Shown here piece after piece: positions 20,145 to 30,300 of a DNA stretch of 64,000 bases (positions are counted from its first letter, which is position 1; every line of letters starts with the position of its first letter). A model generated the notes under the pieces. The model did no database searches, was not told where the DNA came from, and saw nothing but the letters and a program-made list of their open reading frames with translations. Source of the stretch: Caenorhabditis remanei (Eukaryota > Nematoda > Chromadorea > Rhabditida > Rhabditidae); contig NC_071332.1 of the NCBI RefSeq assembly GCF_010183535.1, forward strand, positions 14,508,001 through 14,572,000, given 5' to 3'. A program made the position numbers and the translations under genes.

Positions 20145-21295
20145 ATGAATGCGCTCATCAAATACGGTTCTGTTCAAGCTAATCCTCTTTATAATTGCAG
20201 GTACTGTTTTTCCAGACTGAATTTCCTATAATTGACCCGTTTTACAGCTCACGCACACCCCCAGAGTGGACCACAAGAGAAGGTGTTCCTCGGCATGTCT
20301 ATGGAGCCACAGAAGTAATTTTCGGTATAATATTCGAACTTGCATATATTCCAATGCTTGCTGTTATGTTTGAAAAGGAGTACTTTAAGATGTCGTGTTA
20401 TAAGATTATGATTTTCTTATCTTTGGTTGATATCATTTCCATATTAGTTGGTGGGATTATAACCGGCTGGCTTGGCTATCAGGGTGCAGTCTTCTGTACC
20501 TATCCTGAACTCATTTATTATTGTGGAATGATTGTTGAAAGTATGTGGTGTTGTTCATGTCTCACTGCTCTTATTCTTGTGACAAATCGGCTTTTCGATC
20601 TACAGCTTCCGAGTATTTCAAAGTTTTTATTTGATGGAAATCGAACTTTTTTCGTCATTTTCTTGTCAATCTTGTATGCTTCTTACTTCATGTTTTTCTG
20701 CACCCCAGTGTTATATACCTCCAAATTTCATACTTTTATACTGGACCCAATGATATTCGAAGGAAAAGGACTGGAATATAGCAATGTTTCTTTAATGTAC
20801 AACAACTTTTTGGTTCTATTTTCAACATGTTTTCTCTATATTGTTTTCTGTTTTGTCCTTGGCTCGAAACTCAAAAATGTGTCATCTGGGTCAGAAGCAA
20901 GAAACGCAGTGAGTAGGAGGGCCTCGTCACGATCATTACAATCTTTTTTCAGAGCATCCAAATATTTTTCCAATCGGCCATGATCTGTGGTGTCAACCTA
21001 ATGGCTTCAATGGTTTATGTCAGCATGAGTTTTGTTAAAACTCCGTTCTGGTTGATTGTCATTGGTCATATTTGTTGGCAATTAGGTCATGCTGCACCGG
21101 CGTTTGTATACTTGACTTTTAATAAAACGATAAGAAATGCTGTTCTCAGAAAATTCGGAATCAAGGTATAAATTATATCAGGAGATTCTACAAAAGTGTT
21201 TGTTCTTTCAGAAAAGAAGAATTACTAATTCTACAAAGAAGATAACAAAGTCTTCCGTCCACTTTAGTTCTACCCATACTGTTATTACAGCTTAA
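20145..21295 (+). CDS. Srt-class seven-transmembrane chemoreceptor
   Basis: Exons 20145-20200, 20248-20908, 20953-21165 and 21212-21295 encode 337 aa. The N terminus has LYNCSSRTPPEWTTREGVPR, typical of Srt receptors (PF10321), followed by seven hydrophobic helices. The last helices contain IGHICWQLGHAAPAFVYLTF. The tail is basic and Ser/Thr-rich. Srt proteins are orphan chemosensory receptors. A paralog of the same class lies at 62296. The first exon model relies on a 47-bp intron; the remainder is well supported. Confidence 0.82.
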
Positions 21296-21534
21296 TACAT
21301 ATGACAAACTGAATAAATAAGTTTTATTAGGTTACAAATCTATTCCACGATTCAATCTGTCATCTGTCGATTTGCGAGATTAACATTTACCAGAATTGGA
21401 TTTTCCCTTTAGCTTTTTCTTCTTGGAATGTTTTTCAATTATTGCACAGTAAACGCATTATTGCCAAAATAATATTTATTCTTTAAAAAAATCAAATTTA
21501 CAAACAATGTTTTAGAATCAATCTCGACCAGCCT

Positions 21535-22053
21535 TCACATAGCGAAGGCATGACAATTGTGTCCGTTCTTGGTGGCTCCACAGTAGGCAGTGTCGGCACG
21601 GATTGTGAAGACAAATGGGTTCTGAAACAATCTACTTTTTAAACATCGTTCTGAAATCTCAAACCTCTGAGCAGACTACAACGAATCTGTTGAGTTGGCG
21701 GCTCTCCAAAACGGTGTTGATAGCTTTCGAAGAGTCAACAGAAGTGGAGTGCATGTTCTGAAAAAGGTAACAGTTAGGCTGAAATTCGAGATCAAAAAGG
21801 TTACCTCCAAAATGATTTTCTTCAACTCTGGAGTGTTACACATCACATCTTTGTCTCCTGCAGCAATACCAAAGAATTCTGGAGCAGTTGGTTTATCTGG
21901 GAGAGATCTCTTCTTTCTTCCTCCACATCCACATGGCGATGGTGGTGGTGGAGCTCCGCACCCGCATCCGCCTCCACCGCCCATTCCGAAGAGTCCTGGA
22001 CACGCAGCAGTGATGGAGACAAGGGCGAGAAGAATGAGAAGAGAAGATTGCAT
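21535..22053 (-). CDS. Ground-like (grl) hedgehog-related secreted protein, copy E
   Basis: Exons 22053-21805, 21757-21665 and 21621-21535 encode 142 aa. The layout matches the other grl genes (signal peptide, Gly-rich run, CGCGAPPPPS, CGCGGRKKRS, ground-like domain), but the end is GHNCHAFAM and two residues of the Gly-rich part are missing. A TATA-like TTTTATAG lies about 60 bp upstream. It is the most divergent of the five intact copies. Confidence 0.87.
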
Positions 22054-22842
22054 TGTTGAGAATATTTCAGAAGACGTTGTTCCGATGCTTCATTGGTCTC
22101 CAGCTGTTCCCCTTTTATAGTGAAGTTTTCCGTTGTGACGTCAGAAACGTTCAACTTTTTATCCGTTTTCCCTCCTTCCGCTCGTCAAATTACACTTGCA
22201 GGATTCATCCGTTTTTGTAGCATTCGAACATTTTCCCACACTTTTTTGATCTTTTGCAAGAGAACACTCCTTTAAAGGACATTTTCTAGATAAGAATCAA
22301 GTTGTCTGCTAGATTATTCATTCGGCAAAAGAACAGAAGCTAATGAAAAGGTGTGAGGTAAATCCCCATTTTTGTTCGTTGATGTTTGGTTCGATGGATT
22401 TGAATCCGGATCATCTTGAGTGGACGGAAGAGAGCGACAAGGGAGGGGGGCTATAATGACAGATGATCAATCAAAGAATTTATGGAGTCAAGATGAAACA
22501 TTTTCTTTGAATATGTCTCTGAGAGGAAAACTGCTCGTCGCAAAGAGCCTAAGAATTCATTCGTTATCAAACTTTTATGTTCCGGATACAGTTTCCGAAA
22601 TTTGAAAATCAAAGGTATGGATTCATTTATAAATCAACTATCGCTTAAAAAATTGATTCTGTGTTTTCAAAAACGTGTCCTACACGATCTTTTGATAGAC
22701 TGATAAGCATCGAACTAATTTTTTCTCTGATTAAAATCTTATCTGATTTCAACTGGTATATAAGCTCGAAACAACTCTATCAGTATCAGTATTCCCTTGA
22801 ACTCGGCATCCTCTGAAATTGATTTCCGACGTGCCACTCAAC
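22054..22842. other. Intergenic, promoters of two divergent genes
   Basis: No supported exon. The left end is the grl copy E promoter, the right end the GATA/TATA promoter described separately. A 61-codon frame at 22420 looks like chance. Confidence 0.4.
22701..22764 (+). promoter_or_regulatory. GATA-motif promoter of the first degenerate-CAP gene
   Basis: TGATAAG lies at 22701-22707, inverted GATA (CTTATC) at 22738-22743 and TATATAAG at 22757-22764. The same order recurs before the next two paralogs. TGATAA sites with TATA are typical of intestinal ELT-2-regulated genes; that assignment is inference. Confidence 0.5.
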
Positions 22843-23723
22843 ATGAAGTTTCTACTGATTGGATTGGCTGCCCTGCAACTCGGTATCATCATTATTTCGA
22901 TTCACCAAAAAGAGACTATATTTTACAGCCGGTTCAGTTCTTGCTTTCGGCGACGAAGGTAGAAGTCAGTTCTACGAATCCATCAACTTTCAAAGACGAC
23001 GATTGGCCAAACAGACCAATATTGCCAATATGAATGAAATTGAGTATGATAGAGATTTGGAGAAGATCATTGAGAAGGAGTTGGCAAAACACGATGGATG
23101 CCCAGAAACGTCAATTGTGAAGATTGGAGATGTTCAGATTTTTCTGAATATTCAAGGAAATAATGAGTTGTTGGGAGAGTTGGCAAGTGGAGCCGGACGA
23201 ACCAAAGCTGCCGTTCGGTTCACTGAATGTGAAAATAAACAGATTCTCTCTGCAGCAGCGGATATTTCGTAAGTGTAGAAAGAACATCTCGAAATTCTGA
23301 TGGATCTCAATTTGTTACAGGCCGTATCCAGATATTCATGGACCACCTGGATCTCAATGTCCACCTGGCAGAGAACCTGGACGATCTGGACCATGGCAAG
23401 TTGGAATGTGTGTAATTCGCAAAAGCTATGCTCGGAAAATCTACCACAATTATATGGGTGCTCCTAATGCTCGTCTCTCGGTTCTCGATTCTCCTAATGC
23501 TCGATCACGTCTTTACAATAGAAAATCGTTCATCACTGATGTGATGAAGGCGGGCAGTGATGCAATGAAGGAGATAAACGAAGAGTGGTCAGAAATAAAA
23601 AAAGAAATAGACCAGGCTGTGAAGGAGATAAAACAACGAGAGGAGGAGGCGATAGATCAAGCTGTTAAAGAAATCATCGAAAACTGGAAAAAGAAAAGAT
23701 TGTTGAAAACGCAAAGTAAATAA
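22843..23723 (+). CDS. Secreted protein, degenerate CAP-like (first of three)
   Basis: Exons 22843-22882, 22929-23268 and 23321-23723 encode 260 aa. A signal peptide is split by the first intron (MKFLLIGLAALQL). The central region has INFQRRRLAKQTNIANMNEI and EYDRDLEKII followed by a GCP. This is the spacing of the start of a CAP domain (N-x-x-R, NM, WD-x-x-L, C), but no CAP1 or CAP2 motif follows. Exon 3 starts with a HGPPGSQCP segment and ends in a long charged helix (EIDQAVKEIKQREEEAIDQA). Function is unknown. Its promoter suggests intestinal expression. Confidence 0.75.
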
Positions 23724-24242
23724 CTGTTTTCAATAAAGAACTTATGTGAGAACCCGAGTGTACATTTAATAACCCCTTAGTGGAAATTATTGAACAATTG
23801 AACAATACCGTATATCAGTTGATTTTTCTTTAACTAATTCATTTTTCGAAACATTTCTCTGGAACATGTTGACTTCGCAGAGAAACAGACACATAGACAG
23901 ATCAGCTTCAGGTAGAATCAGGAATGTTCTCGTGGTGTCTCATGAAGTCTCACTCGTATTGTTTGCATATACGACCTTCATGCCACTGACTTTAAGAGAG
24001 CCGTCGTTTTGAATTCTAGATAACAGAAATAATTAAAATCATTAAAACAACGGTAATGCCAAATATGTCCTAGTCTCTAAAGCATTGCAGACGAGCAACA
24101 GATTACCAAATGATACTTAAAACGCAACTAGGCAACAAATATGTACATTCAATAAATAAACAAAAAAGTTTTTCTGATCCGAAGTTTTTGGAGAACGGAG
24201 ATAAAATCTTGCTTTTTTCCTCTTCTTCTTTTTCTTTGACCT
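23724..24242. other. Intergenic, no gene seen
   Basis: AT-rich spacer after the AATAAA-bearing 3' end of the upstream gene. No convincing exon or repeat. Confidence 0.4.
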
Positions 24243-24281
24243 TTGATAAAGATCTTATCAGATTTTACCTGCTATATAAGC
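24243..24281 (+). promoter_or_regulatory. Tandem GATA plus TATA promoter module
   Basis: TTGATAAAGATCTTATCAG (two inverted GATA sites around GATC) is followed by GCTATATAAGC, 52 bp before the start codon. It is nearly identical to the module at 26004. Confidence 0.6.
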
Positions 24282-24332
24282 TGCAGAAGTTTCGAAACAA
24301 TCAGAGTTTTCTTTGAAATCTGTGCATCCAAT

Positions 24333-25181
24333 ATGAAGTGGATCCTCGTAGGATTAGCTCTTCTCCAAATCGGTAAGACCTTTTCATCCCTCGGTATAAA
24401 AATAACCGTTTCCAATTACAGCTCTTGAAGTCAATGCTCAACGAGGTGGTGTAACTACGGTGTTCTACGAAGAATTGAATATGATGAGAGCACAACAAGC
24501 AGAAAAACTACACATCGCGAACATGAATTTCATAGAGTACGATTCGAGTTTGGAAGACGTTCTGATAGAAGAAGTTGAGAGATTCAATGGTTGTCCCAAT
24601 TCGATTATCTTCCACAAGGGCGGTCTTGAATTCTTTTTCGATACAATGGGCAACTACAGTATGCATTATAAACTGCTCACTGAACCGGGGCTCACAAGAG
24701 TCGCTTCGTACTCAACGGATTGCGGTAGAGAAGAAAAGGTTTTCAATTATGTTGTAGACTATTCGTAAGTTGACGAGAATCTTGAAATCTCTGTCATAGG
24801 TATTTCTATTTCAGTTCCACACCAATCATCCATGGACCACCGGGGTCTCAATGTCCAGAGGGAAATGGAAATGGAAAGTTGTGCCGAAAACCATCTCTTC
24901 CAGCTCATGCTCGTCAAATTAGCAATGAATATGATCCGATCAACAGCCGTCGTCTCTCAAAGTACCAACGGAAAGGAATTGTGGCTGATTTGTGGAAATG
25001 GCACCAAGAGGAGGAAAAGAAAAAGCAGATTGCAAGAGCGAAATTTTTGGCAGTAAAAGAAGTTGCCCAAAAACTCAGCAAAGAAGCCCAAAAAATCGCC
25101 AAAAAAGTTGTGGAAGAAGTGAAACGCAAGGAGCTAGAGCGTAAGGAAAAAGAGAGAGAACTCGCTAAACAAGCTGAATAG
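24333..25181 (+). CDS. Secreted protein, degenerate CAP-like (second of three)
   Basis: Exons 24333-24372, 24422-24764 and 24815-25181 encode 249 aa. The signal peptide (MKWILVGLALLQI) is split by the intron, as in its neighbours. YEELNMMRAQQAEKLHIANM and EYDSSLEDVLIEEVERFNGC resemble a CAP-domain start. A second Cys follows at STDCGREE. Exon 3 begins IIHGPPGSQCPEG and ends in a Lys/Glu-rich coiled-coil-like tail (KEVAQKLSKEAQKIAKKVVE). The final exons of the three paralogs diverge strongly after the shared HGxPxSQCP segment. Confidence 0.77.
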
Positions 25182-26003
25182 CAATGGAAAAGAAAAAATA
25201 CATTGATTTGAATGAATTATTTTATGAGAGTAAATACATTTTTTCGATGTTCCGACTTCCTGAATCTGATTTGTCTGATTGATATTGGTGTTCTTTATAC
25301 TGATTGAAAAGTTTAAGTGAATGAAAATAGTTTTCAAAAAAGAAAGGGTGGAAGGTTATAATGTCTTCTTGTCTTACCTGAGCCATCTCGTTTGTTAATT
25401 TCGAAGTGTTCCCGATATGAAGTTAATCCTTATTGAATTCTTCCAATTTGGTCCCTGAAGTTTCTAATTAGAATTAACTAAAACATTGAACCAGAAAAAT
25501 GGATTTTTCAAAAAATGATCCGAAAACTATGAAACTAGAAAACTGTATGAAAACTTTATGAGGATTGGATTGAATAAGAAAAACCGTCGTCTACAAGAAG
25601 ACAAGTTAAAAGATTATTGAATTGATTTGGTTGATGAACAAAAATAAATGATTTTTTTGAAATGTGTCCTTTTTTTGTTACTTGGTTGTTATTTCAAGTT
25701 GCAAGCATTTAGAAAGTGGGAAATTGTTTGATATTATTGCACTTAATTTTCAAAGTTTACATCTTAAAGTATCTATACTGCGTAACCTCCGCTATAGAAA
25801 CAACCAAATATGTGCTCCAGTTTTTGTCTTTATGGTTATGCTCTGTTTTTCCCAGATGATGTTAATGAGAATGGTTCAACACAAGGAAGTAGCAAGGAAA
25901 GTTTAGGAAAAAAGTGAAATCAAATATATTTCTAGTAATCTCCACTGATATCTCAAGATCTGATAAGAGTAAGATAACATCTCAATTTTTTCAAATGTTG
26001 TAC
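25182..26003. other. Intergenic with a relic paralog start
   Basis: AT-rich. Apart from the exon 1 relic at 25417, no supported feature. The frame at 25664 is hydrophobic and unspliced, and looks like chance. Confidence 0.4.
25417..25456 (+). pseudogene. Relic of exon 1 of the degenerate-CAP family
   Basis: ATGAAGTTAATCCTTATTG closely matches the first codons of the gene at 26116, and the preceding bases (GTTCCCGAT) also align with its leader. The rest of exon 1 is scrambled, the splice donor is gone and no exon 2 follows. This points to a fourth, lost member of the array. Confidence 0.5.
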
Positions 26004-26043
26004 TCTGATAACGATCTTATCAGATTCTATCAGCTATATAAGC
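26004..26043 (+). promoter_or_regulatory. Tandem GATA plus TATA promoter module
   Basis: CTGATAACGATCTTATCAG and then CAGCTATATAAGC precede the gene at 26116. Arrangement and spacing match the module at 24243. Confidence 0.6.
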
Positions 26044-26115
26044 TCCAGAAGTTTCCAAATAATCAGTGTTCACTCTGAATCTTGCAACCTCAGCGAGATC
26101 CGAATTGCTCCCAAC

Positions 26116-26978
26116 ATGAAGTTGATCCTCATAGGATTAGCTCTACTTCAAATCGGTAAGACCTTTTCACTTGGTATAATACTAATCGATATTAATTACA
26201 GCTCCTGAGCTCAATGCTCAACGAGGTGGTGTTACCACGGTGTTCTACGAAGAATTGAACTACCGTAGAGGAAAAAAAGCAGGAGAACTTGAAATCGCGA
26301 ATATGAATTTCATAAACTACGATGAGGATTTGGAAGATGTTTTGATTGAAGAAGTCGAAAAATACGATGGATGTCCGGATGCCATGAGTGTTCGTAAAAG
26401 AGGTCTCGAGTTCTATCTCAACTCGGGTCAAAATATAGAAATGCAGAAAGAACTTGTCACGAAACCAGGCCCCACAAGAGTTGCTTCGTTTTCTTCGGAG
26501 TGTGAAGGCAAGAAGATTTTCAATTTTGTTCTAGACTATTCGTAAGCTAACCCAGATGTTATTTTGTTGTGAATAGTTATGTTTCAGATCTTCACCGGCT
26601 ATTCATGGAACACCAGCATCCCAATGTCCTAAAGGATCCACTCCTGGCGAACGTGATGGGCCAATGAGTAATTTGTGCTTCATCCCGTTTAAATCCGTTG
26701 ATGAAACAGGACCTAACATTCACCACTCTCAAGAATACAAATATGCTCGTAAATCTATGAACAATCGGATGGATATCGTGAAATCTGTTGTTGATCCCTA
26801 CGATGGCCTCCCTCCATGTCCACCTTCACCTAAGGTTGACTTAAGCTTAAGCGAACTCTTAGATTGGGTCAAAAACAAATACCAACGCAAAACTGCGATT
26901 GGACCTGAGGAGTACTATCGAGAACCTTATAGAGGATGTAGACCAAATGAGCCGAGAAATCCGTGGATTGTCAATTGA
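26116..26978 (+). CDS. Secreted protein, degenerate CAP-like (third of three)
   Basis: Exons 26116-26155, 26202-26541 and 26588-26978 encode 256 aa. The signal peptide is MKLILIGLALLQI. The domain start YEELNYRRGKKAGELEIANM and the EKYDGCPD cysteine match the second copy. Exon 3 keeps AIHGTPASQCPKG but then has an unrelated, Pro-rich rather than coiled end (LPPCPPSPKVDLSLSELLDW). Secretion is likely; function is unknown. Confidence 0.77.
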
Positions 26979-27343
26979 ACTTCCAGTGATTTGAATGAAT
27001 TTTTAATTTGAACGGTTTAATTTTAAAAGTTAGGTATTTTATATACTACAGGCACGCTAGAAGTTTCAACAATTTTAAATCTCTAAAACACTTGAACTTT
27101 CGACCTGAATTTTCAGAATTTTCTCTATTGAAAACACAAATTAGGCTCACCTTCAAAGTCATTTTTCATTTCTTTGGATTACTGTATACCGCGGTGTTTG
27201 CGTAGTTGTCTACCGTACTCGCCGGCGCCAAAACTCAATTTTCCGTTTTCCCCCAATAAACAGTTCAAGAAAACAGTTTTCTCCGCTCCAATATTCACCA
27301 TTTCACCAGTCACTCGTCTAATTCGTCGTCACCCCGTCGAATC

Positions 27344-30300
27344 ATGTCGCTTTCCTCTGGATTCGGATTCTTCAGCTGGTCGAACCCTCCACCACCGGTA
27401 AGTGCTATTAATCTTTTCAGATGTCTCTTCCCCTCTAAATGTAATAACCTTTTCCTTCCTAGAATTCATCCGAAGAGTCTAAAAAAACGGAGAAGCGCCG
27501 ACGGGGGATTTGTGAGTGTGTGTGCGTGCAGAATGCCCGCAAATCTTTGCCGAAAAACACGTACGCGCTTCTCCTTTTTTCTCTTTTTCTCTCCGTGACA
27601 GATGTCATTCTATTTTCTTCTTCAGAAGAGCACTTCCTTCGGCGAGCCGAGCAGTTGTTTAACTGGTCAGCATTAAACTTGTCTTTCTTTGAAAATATCG
27701 TCTACATTTTTGATAAAACATTTCATACCGGGTCTAAAGGCTCAAGAATCGGTCACCATGCCCTCAAAATGTTTTGTTATTCCACCGTTTTGCAACGCAA
27801 TTTGCGGTCATTGGTCCTGTCCTCCAATGTTCAAAAAACGATCGAGAAATACTCGTTTTTAGTGTTGTTGTGTACCGATTCTCATTGATATCATAGTTTT
27901 CGTCGCCAGAGGCAAGGTGAAAAGAAGGAGGAGTTGTAGAAAAGAAGGTGATAACGAAGCGGAGAGAAATAACAATATTTAGTTGTTCTCGCTTGTTGTT
28001 GCAGCTGAGAGTAGGTTGAAAACGTTAAAAACGCGAAAACTTCTTATTTTTTTAAAGTTTTATCGGAGATATTTTATTGAAATCTTGTGCCCGCAGCTTT
28101 TCAACTTTTTCGATTTCGTCTTTTGTCGAAAATCTTCATACTTTTGCAGTTTTCCAGTTCAAAACTCTCCGATTCATCTAGTTTACTAGAAAGTTTGTCA
28201 ATTTTCTGACTCTCATGAGTGAAAATGTTTCTAATATTCGAGAGCTTCCGTTCGAATTACGAGGTCCTCACTACACTTTTCGCGAAGTTTTTACACTATT
28301 TTCATAAAAATTTCTGTAAAAAACTAAACATCAAAGCTTTTTTTCACGAAACCGCTTGTTTTCTCAAAATTTTGGGTCACAGATACGTTGATTTTTCTAA
28401 TAAGTTTGGTTTTTATCGTAGAAATGAAGATATTCTTTTTCTATTCTCTATTCCTATCTTTTGACTTCTCAATCTTTCATCTTCTATAGAAGTCTTCTAG
28501 ACCAAAAATTCAAATTTCATCCCCTCTGCCATCAACAAAGTTGAAAAAAACAAAGATTCATCATCATCTCTCCTCCCCCTTCTCCTCTTACTTATCAGTG
28601 CCAGTGTCCGCCGCCGGGTCGTCCTCCTCGATTTCTTCGCAGAAACGACACAAAAATACACACCATTCGTCTGCTTCTCTCACCAGTTGTTTTCTCCCTC
28701 TCATCCCCTCACACACTCTCCTTGCTACCCAAAGCTCCCTCGTCTTACTCTCTCTCCCTCTCTCTTATGATTGCTCGAAGGAAAGGCACTGGGCCAGAGG
28801 TCCTCACATCCTCGTTGTGTTCATCGAAACGAAGGACTCTTCGGCTGTTTTTTCCCATCTATTCGTTTTTCTTCCTGGGCTGTAGGGCGCTAAGCTGCCC
28901 GTTTGAACAAAGTTTTGTTGTGTTTACTCGCGAAGAAACTGATCAATTTTCGGAATTTCTACCACCCAAATCGCAAGAAAATAGCACAAATATTGTCCAC
29001 GTGAAGTTCAGCTAGTCAGTTTCTGAAACAAATTGATAAATCGGCAGTGACAAGACAATTGTTTATCATAAATAACGAATCGACGGCCCCGTGTCGATAT
29101 CATTAGTGTGTCTACGACAACAATCTCTGCCGATTAATGACGAGAATCGCATTTGACACGCCGATCTTTGAAGATTTCCTTTTTTCTTTTTTGGCTTTTA
29201 GACTTTCGGACTCATTCGAGCAAAGAACGAATTCAGTTTTATTCGATTGTCGCAGAGAAAAAGTGCAAAAGAGAGATGTTTTGAAACTGCGAAAAGAAGA
29301 CTGCGATAGAAACGAAACACCGAAAATAAAAAGAGAAAATAGGAAATCCCTCCGAAATCACTCCACTCATTTCATTTTCTCGTCAGATTTTGTGGCTGTT
29401 TGTGTGTAGTTTTTATCACTCATTCGGGTTATCGGTAGTTTTTGTCTCTCTCTATTTTCTCCTGCATGTTGATCGTCAATCCAGCGGTCAACATTGATAA
29501 AACTCGAAAATTTTGTATGGTGACCGTTTCAAAGCGATGATTTCTGGCATTTGAGCAGTTTGCTTTTCGCCACAGGTTTTCCACGGTTTGCCCACGGGAT
29601 GATCTCGTGAACAATGATTTTATCGAAATCCAAGCAACATTTATTGCGAATTGTCTCATAAACAAATTACTTTCGTTTGATATTCAAACTTCAATGATTG
29701 CTGAAATCTCAAAGTTTTGCTCACAGTCAGAGAGCCAAAACTGTGTTCTATTCCTTTTTTCTCCAATCTCTCAATAGCTGTGAGCTTTGAAATCTCAACA
29801 TTCCCACTTGAATTCCTGTTAATCAGTCTCACCATCATTCCACGTGTCATCACCCTCTTATCGTTTCATCTCGGGTGACCTCCCTCCTTTCCACGAAGCC
29901 GCTCATTTATTGATCGCTCACCATTGGTCACTGAACACTTTTTCTTATCCTGTTGACTTTGTACTGCTGATGATGCTGCCTCCTCATTATTGTTTTCCTA
30001 CTCCGCGCCGTTCAAAAATTGTCATTCTTATCAATACTATTCTCATTTACCAAATAATTTTCCTGTTTATTTTCAGCAGCCCTTCAGCGGCGACTCCACT
30101 TCTTCCACACCGAAAACACCAAAAACGTTCAGCATGATCACCAACGATCACGACCGTCGTAAGCAGATTTCCGTTCGCGGTATCGCTCAAGTGGAGAATG
30201 TGACGAACATCAAGAAGGCGTTCAACCGACATCTTCACTTCTCGATCATCAAGGATCGTAACGTCGCCACCGATCGTGACTACTACTTTGCTCTTGCCAA

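Noticed and set aside
28541..29015. Ser-rich frames in pygl-1 intron 1
   Set aside because: Pyrimidine-rich intron sequence; no conserved start or splice pairing.
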